Source: Competibacter_A sp037045685 (GTDB taxonomy: Bacteria > Pseudomonadota > Gammaproteobacteria > Competibacterales > Competibacteraceae). Taken from it: DNA of 64,000 nt. Position 1 is the stretch's first letter; each line of letters starts with the position of its first letter. The DNA is taken from assembly GCA_037045685.1 (NCBI GenBank), contig JBAOII010000027.1, positions 68,191 through 132,190 on the forward strand, written 5' to 3'. The notes below the pieces were generated by a model that was given only the letters and a program-made list of their open reading frames with translations, had not been told where the DNA came from and ran no database searches. Shown here in pieces: positions 51,851 through 61,963 of the stretch. A program made the position numbers and the translations under genes.

Positions 51851-53452
51851 TTAACTAATAATCAATGCTCGACCTCTCAATAGTTGGTGATTTTCAGCAG
51901 CTAGTAAATGGAAACAATTATCTGGGCGCTCCTCACGAGATTGAAAATCTGGAAGCGTTTCTATCAACCCGGCCAAGTGAGCATCTCGAACAGTTTGCGA
52001 ACTCATCTGCTCGAATTGACCTCGCGATAATCCACCACTGGCAATAATTTCAATCGGCCCCGCTGGCAGCAGTAAATCTTTATCTTGTATCCGCATAATT
52101 GCCTGCATTCCCGACAGATAAATATCGCTCGGTACTTGAGATAGATATTTGGCATACTCCGCACAGCCTACTGACTCATGTAAAGCATTAATTAGACCAC
52201 GCTGCATGCCCGCTAAATATTCGGCTTGAAAATATCCTCCACAACAACTGATACCGCGAGCAAAACCTATCGTCGAATAGCATGTGAACAGCGAGGGTAG
52301 CAGCCGCCCAGCTTGCAACCCATCTAGAATATCTTTCGGAGTGAAGGGGATACTCCATAGCTGGCCCTGCTCATCACGTCCTTGCAGCGCAACCCTATGA
52401 TCAGACCCTTCCGTCAATAGCAGTGGAATCCGCCAGCCAGCAGCGTCAACTGCCCAAAAGAAAATTGTGCCACTTCCGCTTGAAGAAACGTAGTTATTGT
52501 CCAGTATTTGGGACACTCGCTTGACAAGCTTGCCCCGATTCCAACAGGCTCTAACACCATCGAGATGGGCTAGCACCTTTGCCCTCAAGCTCGAATTGAA
52601 CATCACCTGCCAGATCAAACTATCTTCATTGTTTAAATCTACATGCAACAACATGCTGGCAATTTTTTCCAGCTCAAGATAGATTAATTCTGGAGCCTGT
52701 TCGGGCTCAGAAAAGCAACGTTTCCAGATACGGTTATTCAACACCACTGCTTGCCGCGAGTAGCTCTCTAATTTCATCACCGCACTATCTTGATAATCCT
52801 CTCTGAGAATTGTTGCAACCGTTTCTGCCAGAGCAGGAGTAATCTGTTCATTTCGAACCAACATCGAAAGTTGTCGTTGGGTCTTGGCGAGCATATCGGA
52901 GTCAAAAGGACCAACCACACTAACTGATTTTCTTTTATGTCGATCCAAAAAAACCGGTAACCGAATTGGCAGCTTAATCTCGATTGCATGACGGTCAGCA
53001 ATATACAGTAGTAAACCTCTCGGATAAGTTGGATTATTTAATGAAATATTGCCGCAGGCGAATACTGGCACTGTTTTTGCGGATTTAGCATTTACTTTCC
53101 TCAGCGAAAAAATCAAGCTTCCCTGCACGGATTGCGCTAGAAAATCCACACCATGATGGTTGGCCGTCAATACCGCCGGAAAAGCAGCCAACTCCTGTGC
53201 GGTTTTAACCGCAACGTTATCTCCCAGCAGTGGTGCGGCATAACGATAGATCACTTCGTACAAATCATTGCGCGACTGCAACGGGCTTTCGCTGATCAAA
53301 AGCGTTTGGCGCAGGTAATCAGCCAGCGAAAATTCTCCATAGCCATTCAGTGTTCGCTCGACCACCGGCGACCGCGCGCAAACCATCGCCAGTGACCGGT
53401 CGATAAAGCTGGCATTCAGTGACTTAGTTACTCGCCGCTGGGCTTGATTCAC
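51851..53452 (-). CDS. Unrecognised 533-residue cytoplasmic protein
   Basis: I do not recognise this family. No signal peptide or membrane span is evident. Notable segments are FPAVLTANHHGVDFLAQS, TVPVFACGNISLNNPTYPRG, GSGTIFFWAVDAAGWRIPLL and TIGFARGISCCGGYFQAEYL with a vicinal Cys pair. The His-His-Gly-Val-Asp near residue 98 and the CCGG motif look like possible active-site elements. The start overlaps the end of the MFS transporter gene by 29 bp, so both are translated together. With the epimerase and methyltransferase around it, it may be the central biosynthetic enzyme of the cluster; this is inference. Confidence 0.65.
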   Translation of the reverse strand: MNQAQRRVTKSLNASFIDRSLAMVCARSPVVERTLNGYGEFSLADYLRQTLLISESPLQSRNDLYEVIYRYAAPLLGDNVAVKTAQELAAFPAVLTANHHGVDFLAQSVQGSLIFSLRKVNAKSAKTVPVFACGNISLNNPTYPRGLLLYIADRHAIEIKLPIRLPVFLDRHKRKSVSVVGPFDSDMLAKTQRQLSMLVRNEQITPALAETVATILREDYQDSAVMKLESYSRQAVVLNNRIWKRCFSEPEQAPELIYLELEKIASMLLHVDLNNEDSLIWQVMFNSSLRAKVLAHLDGVRACWNRGKLVKRVSQILDNNYVSSSGSGTIFFWAVDAAGWRIPLLLTEGSDHRVALQGRDEQGQLWSIPFTPKDILDGLQAGRLLPSLFTCYSTIGFARGISCCGGYFQAEYLAGMQRGLINALHESVGCAEYAKYLSQVPSDIYLSGMQAIMRIQDKDLLLPAGPIEIIASGGLSRGQFEQMSSQTVRDAHLAGLIETLPDFQSREERPDNCFHLLAAENHQLLRGRALIIS

Positions 53453-55205
53453 AGATCACCTTTTCCCGGTATTTAATACGCTCGTAAGTCATTAGCAAAA
53501 ACAGTACTGCTGTAGCCAAATACGCAATACCAAAGTAAGTAAGACCCTTGCTGATGTCGGTGGAAACCATCAACCAGCCAAACAAAATGGGGCCTAACAT
53601 TTGGCCGATACGACTGGACGCACGGAATATTCCAATCGCTCGACCCTGCCCTAGCTGCTTGGTAACTTCTAGTGTTAACGCATAAGTGGTTTGCGATGCC
53701 AACACAAAGCAACTTGACACGCCTAACAGCAGCACCGCAATAATTGTTGCGGTGAGACCTGTAAAAAAATGGAAGCTCAGAAATGCCCCACCACCCAGCA
53801 CGCAGCCGACGAAAACAAACAAGCGCTTGTTATCCGATGCATCGATATATTTACTTACAAAAGGTCCAAGATAAACCATGCAAATACTGTAGAGGATCAG
53901 CACACTACCGATAACAGATTGAGAAACACCTAAGCGGTCCAAGTAAACAGGACCAAAATAGTTTAAAAGGCCGATCACCGCGATAGCCGACGGCAGGCTA
54001 CTCAAAAATATAAGGCCCAATACATAGCGATTTCGGAGAAAATTCCAGTAATGACGAGCGGTCACTGCGGCAATGACCTGTCCAGTTTTTGCTTGGCGAA
54101 TGTGCGATTGAGACTGCTTAATTGCACCTCGCATTGTTAGAAAGGTGTAACTCAATGTTAGGAGCAACGTAAACGCACTAAGCAGGAAAACCGGACTGTA
54201 ACCTATTCGCTCAGCTAGCATGGCACCGACGGCCGTCCCGCAGATACTACCGGCATAGATGCCAGCTATTAGGTACGCCAAACCACGCGCTTTGGTTTTA
54301 TTATCGGTATGTACAATTACAAACCCTTGCGAAGCCATCAAAGCCAAACCATAGCCAAGACCAGCCAGTCCCATCGCAATAATGAAATGTATAGCATTTG
54401 GCGAGAGCCAAGCATACAGCATGGCACTGGCAGTCACGCCGAGACCCACCAGAAATGGCTCGTGCCAACCGCGACGGTCAAGCCAAATACCCGCAACCAC
54501 GATTGTGAAACTGACGCATAGAAACATCGAGGAAATCGGGAGACCTAACACTACATCCTTAGGCAAGTCATAAATCGGCTGATAAAGATTTTTCATATGT
54601 AATGGAACGAATGCAGCCGATAAATCAACACCGAACAAGAATAAAAAAACAGCAGGGCGAATACTGCTAGGATCAACGGCAAATGACCGGAAGCGATTAT
54701 GAGTTCTGCTATTCTGTAATAGCTTTAAAAGCAAAATGAATAGCTCGTTAAATAATAATGTCGATATTGCTAACGTCGTGATTATCTCAACAATGACATC
54801 GATTATTCCAGCCTCGATTATCGGAGTTACTGGTACTATTATAGTAAAGTTATGAATATAAATACCGAGCACGAATAACTGTGTCGTAATGCTAACCAGG
54901 AACAGCGGCAATCCAACTTTTTTAAGCGACCCACGCTCAAGTTCCTCCGGCGTTCTCCGAGCAACTGCCATCACTATACCAAGACAGCCAACCAAAAAAA
55001 TTAACAACGGTATAATTAATTGCCGGTTGGTTAAGATATCAATTTCTAAAGGTAAACTCGGACTAACGGGTCCAAGGATTTGATCGTGAATGTTTGAGAA
55101 TTTCGTATACAGCTTAGCCAGCGCCGTAAGGGCAAAGTAACTGCTAAAGCTAAGGCATAGCAACAGTATAGCAATAGTACCACAGGTTAATTTCAACTTT
55201 GACAT
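53424..55205 (-). CDS. MFS transporter with extra N-terminal membrane domain
   Basis: A 593-residue protein. Residues about 200-590 form a 12-span MFS unit with GIWLDRRGWHEPFLVG and AMGLAGLGYGLALMASQGFV. About 200 extra residues come first: a span at 7-29, a periplasmic stretch (ILGPVSPSLPLEIDILTN) and three or four more spans. This extension could sense a ligand or dimerise. Position next to the epimerase, the unknown protein and methyltransferase suggests export of their product. Confidence 0.78.
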   Translation of the reverse strand: MSKLKLTCGTIAILLLCLSFSSYFALTALAKLYTKFSNIHDQILGPVSPSLPLEIDILTNRQLIIPLLIFLVGCLGIVMAVARRTPEELERGSLKKVGLPLFLVSITTQLFVLGIYIHNFTIIVPVTPIIEAGIIDVIVEIITTLAISTLLFNELFILLLKLLQNSRTHNRFRSFAVDPSSIRPAVFLFLFGVDLSAAFVPLHMKNLYQPIYDLPKDVVLGLPISSMFLCVSFTIVVAGIWLDRRGWHEPFLVGLGVTASAMLYAWLSPNAIHFIIAMGLAGLGYGLALMASQGFVIVHTDNKTKARGLAYLIAGIYAGSICGTAVGAMLAERIGYSPVFLLSAFTLLLTLSYTFLTMRGAIKQSQSHIRQAKTGQVIAAVTARHYWNFLRNRYVLGLIFLSSLPSAIAVIGLLNYFGPVYLDRLGVSQSVIGSVLILYSICMVYLGPFVSKYIDASDNKRLFVFVGCVLGGGAFLSFHFFTGLTATIIAVLLLGVSSCFVLASQTTYALTLEVTKQLGQGRAIGIFRASSRIGQMLGPILFGWLMVSTDISKGLTYFGIAYLATAVLFLLMTYERIKYREKVICESSPAASN

Positions 55206-55324
55206 AATTGTTTCAATTTCAATGTTCGTTTAATGTTATACCCAATGGATTCATGGCGACTCATTGTTCGGTTTCATCGTGCTTGCACCGAGCGTAATTG
55301 TAACATTCATGCTGTCCACTTTCT

Positions 55325-56401
55325 TTATTTATACTTGAACCTACCATCAAATAAAAATGATGGTAAACCGTTCAGCAAGATACCACTCTCCGTCATCGTC
55401 ACGACCAGACTGGCATCAGGTTCGTGTCTGTTAGCTAAGGTAGGCAGCAAGCTTACTCCCTTAACATCGGCCGTCATTCCTAAAACTTTAGCAATATAAG
55501 CAATTGCAGCCGCGCCAGTACCGCAGGCCAAAGTTTCCCGATCAACCCCGCGCTCATAAGTTCGATATTGGATTGTACTGGTATTATTATGAATACAGGC
55601 AAAGCTCACATTGATTCCTAAAGGAAAGCGATGGCGGAAATGTTTGTTGATATAAGCGCCGATGTGATTGACCAACCAAGAACCGAAATTCCTACGTTTT
55701 TCTGTTTGATTTGCTTCATGGAAAATGAACAGGGTATTTGAAAGCTCTGGCGGCATACATTCATCGGGAAAAATAACCAGATGCGGTTCACCTGTAAAAG
55801 TCAAATAACCAGATAATAATAACGGTGTATCTTCCGCAAAAGAATGCAAATCGTGGCTGCGAAAACCAATTTTCAAATCATATACAATATCTACCTGCTC
55901 TTTGTAATGCTCAATCCCATCACCTGATGCAACCTCTTTTGGCAAACGCCTAGGATAACCTAAATTACAACAGCATAATTTTATTTCTGGCTGAAAGCTT
56001 ATCGTAATATTATTTGGCTGATGGAGTGGAATTTCTGTCATTATATTAGCGGATTCGATACCATAGTGTTCGTATAAATAACTTATAACACATAATAAGC
56101 CATTACCGCATGCCAAAGCCTCCTTCATATTCGATTCGAATAACCTAAATATGTACTTAGAGCTTGCTAAAGGCGGCAGTTTATCCCAGTAGTTAAATTC
56201 ATTATTAATCTCGCTCAAAGTTTCATTATTAAGTGGCTGAATAACTAACAAACCATCAGAGCCAACCCCAAAATTTACATCACTCGCCTGTTTGGCAAAC
56301 AGCGGTTTTTCAACCTCGGCAAGATACGATTGAGATAGCTCATCTACAATTACGAAACTGTTACCACAATTTGTATATTTATAAAATGGTACATATCTCA
56401 C
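55325..56401 (-). CDS. DapF-like amino-acid epimerase/racemase
   Basis: A 358-residue member of the diaminopimelate epimerase fold, which inverts an alpha carbon with two cysteines acting as acid and base. Both are present: C98 (EALACGNGLLC) and C293 (ETLACGTGAAA), and the N-terminal YTNCGNSFVIVD matches the GND-type substrate loop with Ser for Asp. It is about 85 residues longer than housekeeping DapF, with an insert near 60-85 and a variable middle. No lysine or peptidoglycan gene is nearby. It starts 6 bp after the stop of the REC3-GGDEF gene, so it sits in the same operon. A non-DAP substrate is likely. Confidence 0.82.
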   Translation of the reverse strand: MRYVPFYKYTNCGNSFVIVDELSQSYLAEVEKPLFAKQASDVNFGVGSDGLLVIQPLNNETLSEINNEFNYWDKLPPLASSKYIFRLFESNMKEALACGNGLLCVISYLYEHYGIESANIMTEIPLHQPNNITISFQPEIKLCCCNLGYPRRLPKEVASGDGIEHYKEQVDIVYDLKIGFRSHDLHSFAEDTPLLLSGYLTFTGEPHLVIFPDECMPPELSNTLFIFHEANQTEKRRNFGSWLVNHIGAYINKHFRHRFPLGINVSFACIHNNTSTIQYRTYERGVDRETLACGTGAAAIAYIAKVLGMTADVKGVSLLPTLANRHEPDASLVVTMTESGILLNGLPSFLFDGRFKYK

Positions 56402-56407
56402 AATTAT

Positions 56408-58249
56408 CTAATCCCAGTAGCATACTTTATTTTTACCCGTTTTTTTTGCTTGATAAAGCATATAATCAGCTTTTCCAATTAAACTATCAACCGTGATGGC
56501 ATGTTTTGGGCATAACGCAATTCCGATACTGGTTGTAATTTTATTCATTCGGTCAATTTCATCTTTGATGGTTGACCTCTGCAATGCCGTACGAATTTGT
56601 TCAGCGGTTGATATTGCATCATGTTTGCTTGAATAAGGCATAACAACAGCAAATTCCTCACCACCATATCGAGCTGGCAAATCAATTTCTCGAATATTCA
56701 TTTTGATGATATCGCTAAATTGTTTCAAGATAATATCTCCAGCAGGATGACCAAGCGTATCATTGTAGTTTTTGAAATTATCAAGATCGAACATAATGAG
56801 AGCAACCTGATAACCACGCTCTTGCGAGCGTTCAACCTCTAACTGCAAATAATTTTTTAAATAAGTTTGGTTATACAAGCCAGTCAATCCGTCAATGATA
56901 GCTAAATTTAAAACTTCCTTATGATGTGCTTGCAATTGATCCAAATAAAGCTTCTTTTTCAAAAGCACATTAATTCTTGATTTAATTTCTTTACTGTTTA
57001 CAGGTTTTACCAGATAATCATCGACACCTTTATCAATGCACTTAATTTTGCTCTCAAGATCGCTTAGACTGGTAATTGCCACAATCTGAATATTGCGAGT
57101 TGCTTCTTTACTTTTATAATAATCACACACATCGTATCCGCTCATACCTGGGAGCATCAGATCAAGCAAAATCACATCAACCTTGGTTTTCTGTCCAATC
57201 CTGATCGCTTCTTCACCACTGGAAGCAACCAATAAATGGTAAGGCTCGGTTGCAACCAAGGATTTAATTAACTTGATTTGTTGGTTATCGTCCTCAATTA
57301 ACAACACTGTTTGATAATCCATTTCTCTCTGGTATATATCTTGAGTTTCTAAGGAAATAATTTTTTGTGGAATGGCTAGCTTCTCTCCAATATTAATACG
57401 AGCATTTAATTGTTCCTGGCATTGCCTTAGTTGCAAAATCGATTTTGTTCTTGTGATTACCTCAATTTTGTTGACAGGTTTCGTTAAAAATTCATCCGCA
57501 CCAACTTCGATTGCTTTTTGCTTATTTTCGTGTCCATCCAAAGCAGTCACCAAAATAATCGGTATATGTTTTGTTGCTGGGTTAGTTTTCACCAATTGAG
57601 TCACTTCAAAGCCGCTTATGCCCGGCATCATGACATCCAGTAAAATCAAGTCGATTTTATTCTTATCGATTATCGCCAAGGCTTGTTCGCCATTTAGAGC
57701 TTGTAATATTTCGTAAGGCTCGACCGAAAGAATCGCGGTCATCAATTTAATATTACGTAACTCATCATCAACAATTAATATAGTATACCGGCTCTGAGAA
57801 TCGGATTTTTTTTCATCAATACTGTTATTCGTTAATTCGATTTGATCTATCGATGTATTATTTGAATTTCCGTTCATTCGCAGGTACCTCATTATATTGT
57901 CAATAAAATGACGGGTATCAATTGGTTTCGTGATGTAGCCTTCACAACCCGCTTCGCGGGCTTTTATATCATCGCCTCGCATGGCATGCGAGGTCAACGC
58001 GATAATTGGTATATGCTTTAAATTTGAATTTTTCTTAATAATTGAAGTTGCAGTCAATCCATCGATCCCAGGCAATTGAATATCCATAAGAATAATATTT
58101 GGCAAGTGTTCTTCAGCAAGTTTTATTCCTTTTTCACCATCTTCAGCTTCAATAACTTCAAAGTTTTTCAGCCGTAGTAGACTACGAACTAACTTCATGT
58201 TCATCGCGTTATCTTCAATAACTAATATCTTAATATTATCCATTATCAA
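56408..58249 (-). CDS. Three-receiver diguanylate cyclase (REC-REC-REC-GGDEF)
   Basis: A 613-residue cytoplasmic protein. REC1 about 6-125 (LMDIQLPGIDG holds the phosphoaspartate), REC2 about 152-270 (LLDVMMPGISG), REC3 about 312-430 (LLDLMLPGMSG), then GGDEF about 445-613 with active-site GGEEF (about 529-533). The inhibitory I-site RxxD (REID) lies five residues before it, so an active, product-inhibited cyclase is expected. Each REC keeps the Asp, Thr/Ser and KP residues. The likely phosphodonor is the kinase at 59832, two genes upstream. Confidence 0.9.
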   Translation of the reverse strand: MIMDNIKILVIEDNAMNMKLVRSLLRLKNFEVIEAEDGEKGIKLAEEHLPNIILMDIQLPGIDGLTATSIIKKNSNLKHIPIIALTSHAMRGDDIKAREAGCEGYITKPIDTRHFIDNIMRYLRMNGNSNNTSIDQIELTNNSIDEKKSDSQSRYTILIVDDELRNIKLMTAILSVEPYEILQALNGEQALAIIDKNKIDLILLDVMMPGISGFEVTQLVKTNPATKHIPIILVTALDGHENKQKAIEVGADEFLTKPVNKIEVITRTKSILQLRQCQEQLNARINIGEKLAIPQKIISLETQDIYQREMDYQTVLLIEDDNQQIKLIKSLVATEPYHLLVASSGEEAIRIGQKTKVDVILLDLMLPGMSGYDVCDYYKSKEATRNIQIVAITSLSDLESKIKCIDKGVDDYLVKPVNSKEIKSRINVLLKKKLYLDQLQAHHKEVLNLAIIDGLTGLYNQTYLKNYLQLEVERSQERGYQVALIMFDLDNFKNYNDTLGHPAGDIILKQFSDIIKMNIREIDLPARYGGEEFAVVMPYSSKHDAISTAEQIRTALQRSTIKDEIDRMNKITTSIGIALCPKHAITVDSLIGKADYMLYQAKKTGKNKVCYWD

Positions 58250-58323
58250 TTAACCACTCAAGCACAGTTTACCCAGCATCTTGGAAAGATAACTTTAAAT
58301 ATAGTGTGCCGAAGAGCTATTTC

Positions 58324-59835
58324 TCACTCTGAAACTATCTCAATCAACAGATCTACAATTCTGGCATCCAACTTACCTGACCGAGCTTCTTCTTTTAATA
58401 TCTCCAAAGACTTTTCTTTACTCAGTTTGCTACGATAAGGTCGATCAGTAGTCAGCGCATCATAATAATCCGCAATCGACATAATCCGTGCAATTTCCGG
58501 AATAAGCTTTGCCCTTAACCCCTCCGGATAACCACTTCCATCCAATTTTTCATGGTGATATCGTATAGCTTTGAGAGCAGAGCCGAGGGTATTTTTTAGC
58601 GGAAGACATATTTTATACCCTATTTCAGCGTGGGTCTTCATCAATTCCCATTCAGCGTTATTCAGTTTGCCATTTTTATTTAATATTCCGTCTGGAATAC
58701 CAATTTTTCCAATATCGTGTAAGACACCAGCAAACCATAATGCTTCAATATCTTCTTGAGACATTCTAAGTTTTTTTCCTAACAACACAGCTAGATTAGC
58801 GACCCGCTCGACATGGCCTAGCGTGTAACTATCTTTAGCCTCAACAGCAACCGCTAAAGACAATAAAACATTTTTTATATCTGCCAAGTATTTATTAAGA
58901 TGATTAAGATTTGTTAAGGACTTAACTCTCGCTAGCAACTCAGGTTTATTGGGCGGTTTAGTGAGAAAATCATCTGCTCCAGCTTCGATACCTTTAATTT
59001 TTGATTCGCTATCATCCAATGCTGTTACCATTATAATAGGAATTGATCTTGTTTTTTCATTCGATTTTAATCGTTGGCAAACTTCAAATCCATCCATGCC
59101 TGGCATCATGGCATCTAACAATATCAAATCGATTTTTTGTTTGGCAACATGATGTAAAGCATGGTATCCATCTTCAGCTTTAACGATATTATAATTTTCT
59201 GAATCCAGCATGGTTTCAAGCATTTTTAAATTTAATGGAACATCATCAACGATCATTATTATTGGCTTTGTTAATACTGAATTTTCCTCAAAATTTAAAA
59301 AATCTCTCTTCTTAAAATAATAAACAGTATTTCTACCTCTAGCCTTAGCAGCTTCTAACGCTTCATGCATTTTACAAATAAGTTCAGTTCTTGTTTTCGC
59401 ATCGTCAGGGTAAGCTACCATCCCTATGCTAACCGTCAGATTAAAATTAAAATGACTAAACTGCAAGATAGACTCTCTGATGCGCTCTATCACTTTTAGC
59501 GATAGATCAATATCAGCTTCAGTAATCACTATCACAAACTGATCTTGTGAGTATCTTGCGGCAATATCAACTTTACGAGTATTATTTTCAATAATCGTAG
59601 CAACTTTATTTAAAATATTATCTCCTTCAAAATAGCTGTTTTTTTCGTTATAAATTGAAAAATGATCAATATCGATTAACGCAATAGTAAAATTTTTACC
59701 GTATCTTTCAGAGCGATTAATTTCGTGATCTACAGTTATTTGAAATATACTATGGCTATAAAGACCGGTTAAGTTATCGACGCAACCGTTAGCAAAATCC
59801 TCATTAAGATTAAATTCCTGAATGATGTTTTTCAT
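58324..59835 (-). CDS. Degenerate GGDEF - receiver - HD-GYP phosphodiesterase
   Basis: A 503-residue protein. The N-terminal GGDEF domain (about 15-170) has SQDQF where GGDEF should be, so it cannot be a cyclase, yet the I-site RKVD five residues before is intact and could bind c-di-GMP as a sensor. A receiver domain follows (about 192-310, LLDAMMPGMDG). The HD-GYP domain (about 318-500) has HDIGKIG and HHEKLDGSGYPEGL with all metal and GYP residues, so c-di-GMP hydrolysis is expected. The start overlaps the kinase gene's stop by 4 bp. Confidence 0.9.
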   Translation of the reverse strand: MKNIIQEFNLNEDFANGCVDNLTGLYSHSIFQITVDHEINRSERYGKNFTIALIDIDHFSIYNEKNSYFEGDNILNKVATIIENNTRKVDIAARYSQDQFVIVITEADIDLSLKVIERIRESILQFSHFNFNLTVSIGMVAYPDDAKTRTELICKMHEALEAAKARGRNTVYYFKKRDFLNFEENSVLTKPIIMIVDDVPLNLKMLETMLDSENYNIVKAEDGYHALHHVAKQKIDLILLDAMMPGMDGFEVCQRLKSNEKTRSIPIIMVTALDDSESKIKGIEAGADDFLTKPPNKPELLARVKSLTNLNHLNKYLADIKNVLLSLAVAVEAKDSYTLGHVERVANLAVLLGKKLRMSQEDIEALWFAGVLHDIGKIGIPDGILNKNGKLNNAEWELMKTHAEIGYKICLPLKNTLGSALKAIRYHHEKLDGSGYPEGLRAKLIPEIARIMSIADYYDALTTDRPYRSKLSKEKSLEILKEEARSGKLDARIVDLLIEIVSE

Positions 59836-61940
59836 ACGATTTGCCCATAACGATTTTCACAATTTTCATTCATTAACGTTTTAGTAGGGATGCCAAAACG
59901 AAAAGTGCTACCTTGATTTTTACCTTCACTTTCAACGCAAATGTAGCCACCATGCAACTCAACCAACTTCTTGGTCAGAGTAAGGCCCAAACCGGTCCCT
60001 TGATATTTGCGCGTTGCCGAACCATCCACTTGTTCAAACGGTGCAAAAATTCGCAATTGATCTTTCTTTTCAATTCCAATCCCCGTATCAGTGACCGAAA
60101 ACTCGATTATTTTGTTGTTTAAATTATTGTTGTGTTTGTAATCATGGCTATTATGTTCATCAGACCTCGATTCCCATTGCTGATTAATTTCTCGCAAGCA
60201 CACAAGTATTGTTCCACCTTCTGGAGTAAACTTGGCCGAATTCGACAGCAAGTTAAACAGTATCTGTTTCAGTTTACGTTCATCAGCAAAAATCGATTTA
60301 GTGGTGCTTTCAACCCTCGACTTGACTGTGATTCTATGGCGAAGCGCTTTTTCCTTGATCATAATTAGGCTTCTATCTAAAATATCCACCAAATTGACTT
60401 CAGATAACTGCAACTCCAATTTTCCTGCTTCAACTTTGGAAAGATCAAGAATATCGTTAATCAGCGATAACAAATGCCGACTACTGGTTAGCACATCGTT
60501 GAGGTATTCTTCTTGCATCTCATTTAATTCACCGAAAGTTTTATCGACAATCAACTCCGTGAACCCAATGATGTGATTTAAGGGTGTCCGCAACTCATGG
60601 CTCATATTAGCTAGAAATTCGCTTTTGGCTCGATTGGCTTCCTCGGCAGCTTCCCTTTCTAGTCTTTCCTTGGCGGCATTTGATTCAATGGCATTTACAA
60701 TATTAATTTTTAGTTGGTTGGTCATATAAATAAAGGATTCCGCTAATCTGCCGACTTCATCTCTATACTTGGTCGAAAAACCACGTATGCTTTCAATTTG
60801 ATCAACATTTGGCGATGTAAAATCAACGCTCGGTAGATTATTGGCGTAACTGGTCAGAATAATTAGCGGATGCGATATTTTTGCTACCAGGATAAAAGTT
60901 ATTATTAAACTTACTATAATGATAAATGCTACAATATAACTTTGGCGAACAACTAAACGGTTTGCCGGCGCTTCTATTTCTTCAACTGGAACAGCAACCA
61001 CGATATACCAATCGAATGCTTTGAAATAACTCACATGCGCTTCTATCAGACCTTTGCCGCCATGCAGGTCATCATACCTCAATGAATTATTGTTAAGATT
61101 AGCTATCGTCATCAAATTTTTCAATATGGCTTCTTTCTCAAAATTGTTTTCTTGATTATCATCCTCGTGTTTTAAAATATATCCTGGTGGCGGCACTACC
61201 AGTTTTTTCTGCCCGTTAAACAGAAAGGCATAACCACGATTGGCGATTTTAAGATTGGAAAGAGTCTTGGCAATTGATTCAATAATGTTATCCAATTTCT
61301 TTTGGCTCTCAGCTTCGATATCTTCAAAATCAAGCGTGACGCCAACAATCCAGCCCCAAGAATTGATCGGAGCAAAATATCCCATATTTTTTCTTTCTTT
61401 TTCTGACATGCTATTTTTCCAGTTATATACCGCAATTTGACCGATACTTTCGGTATCATCAAACAAAGAAACGATATTCCGCCCTTTAAGATCTTTAAGA
61501 TCTTTTATCGAAGTTCCTTCTAACTGTTTATTTGGGTAGGCGATAATTGCTCCATCTCTGTCAAAAATAAAGAGTTTCTCTTTTTCAAAACGTGAAGCTC
61601 TGACCCAGCTCGCTGCTTGTTGTTGTGCTTGAGTTATATCCATTTTTCCGCTTTCTTCCAACTGGTGAAAGCGATTAATAACTGAAACTGAAAGCATCGA
61701 TAATGTACGCAATTCATTTTGCAGTCTCGAAAGTATTTCAATTTTATCTGCTATAAGCCTATTATAAGCAGCGTTAATATTTAACTCGATTAACTGCAAG
61801 ACATTTTTAGCAGACGCCACTTCCGAATCAAGCATCGCTTTTCTCATATCTGTATGCGTTGCATACATGATCACACTGGCAGTAACCACCAGGATAACAA
61901 CAATCAAAAACGTAATCTTTGATTTAAGAGAAGTGAACAT
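59832..61940 (-). CDS. dCache-type sensor histidine kinase
   Basis: A 702-residue membrane kinase: span about 8-27, a large periplasmic double-Cache-like sensor (about 30-335, with LFIFDRDGAIIAYPN and NSWGWIVGVTLDF), span about 337-358, HAMP (to about 425), HisKA with H448 (MSHELRTPL) and HATPase (NLLSNSAKFTPEG, DTGIGIE, GTGLGLTLTKK). It has no receiver of its own. dCache domains bind small ligands such as amino acids. Neighbouring REC-GGDEF and REC-HD-GYP proteins are the likely phosphorylation partners. Confidence 0.88.
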   Translation of the reverse strand: MFTSLKSKITFLIVVILVVTASVIMYATHTDMRKAMLDSEVASAKNVLQLIELNINAAYNRLIADKIEILSRLQNELRTLSMLSVSVINRFHQLEESGKMDITQAQQQAASWVRASRFEKEKLFIFDRDGAIIAYPNKQLEGTSIKDLKDLKGRNIVSLFDDTESIGQIAVYNWKNSMSEKERKNMGYFAPINSWGWIVGVTLDFEDIEAESQKKLDNIIESIAKTLSNLKIANRGYAFLFNGQKKLVVPPPGYILKHEDDNQENNFEKEAILKNLMTIANLNNNSLRYDDLHGGKGLIEAHVSYFKAFDWYIVVAVPVEEIEAPANRLVVRQSYIVAFIIIVSLIITFILVAKISHPLIILTSYANNLPSVDFTSPNVDQIESIRGFSTKYRDEVGRLAESFIYMTNQLKINIVNAIESNAAKERLEREAAEEANRAKSEFLANMSHELRTPLNHIIGFTELIVDKTFGELNEMQEEYLNDVLTSSRHLLSLINDILDLSKVEAGKLELQLSEVNLVDILDRSLIMIKEKALRHRITVKSRVESTTKSIFADERKLKQILFNLLSNSAKFTPEGGTILVCLREINQQWESRSDEHNSHDYKHNNNLNNKIIEFSVTDTGIGIEKKDQLRIFAPFEQVDGSATRKYQGTGLGLTLTKKLVELHGGYICVESEGKNQGSTFRFGIPTKTLMNENCENRYGQIV

Positions 61941-61963
61941 CTGAATATATGTTGGGGTAACGA

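Noticed and set aside
49829..56401. Staphylopine-type opine metallophore cluster
   Set aside because: A DapF-like epimerase and an MFS transporter are present, but no nicotianamine-synthase-like enzyme or opine dehydrogenase is visible.
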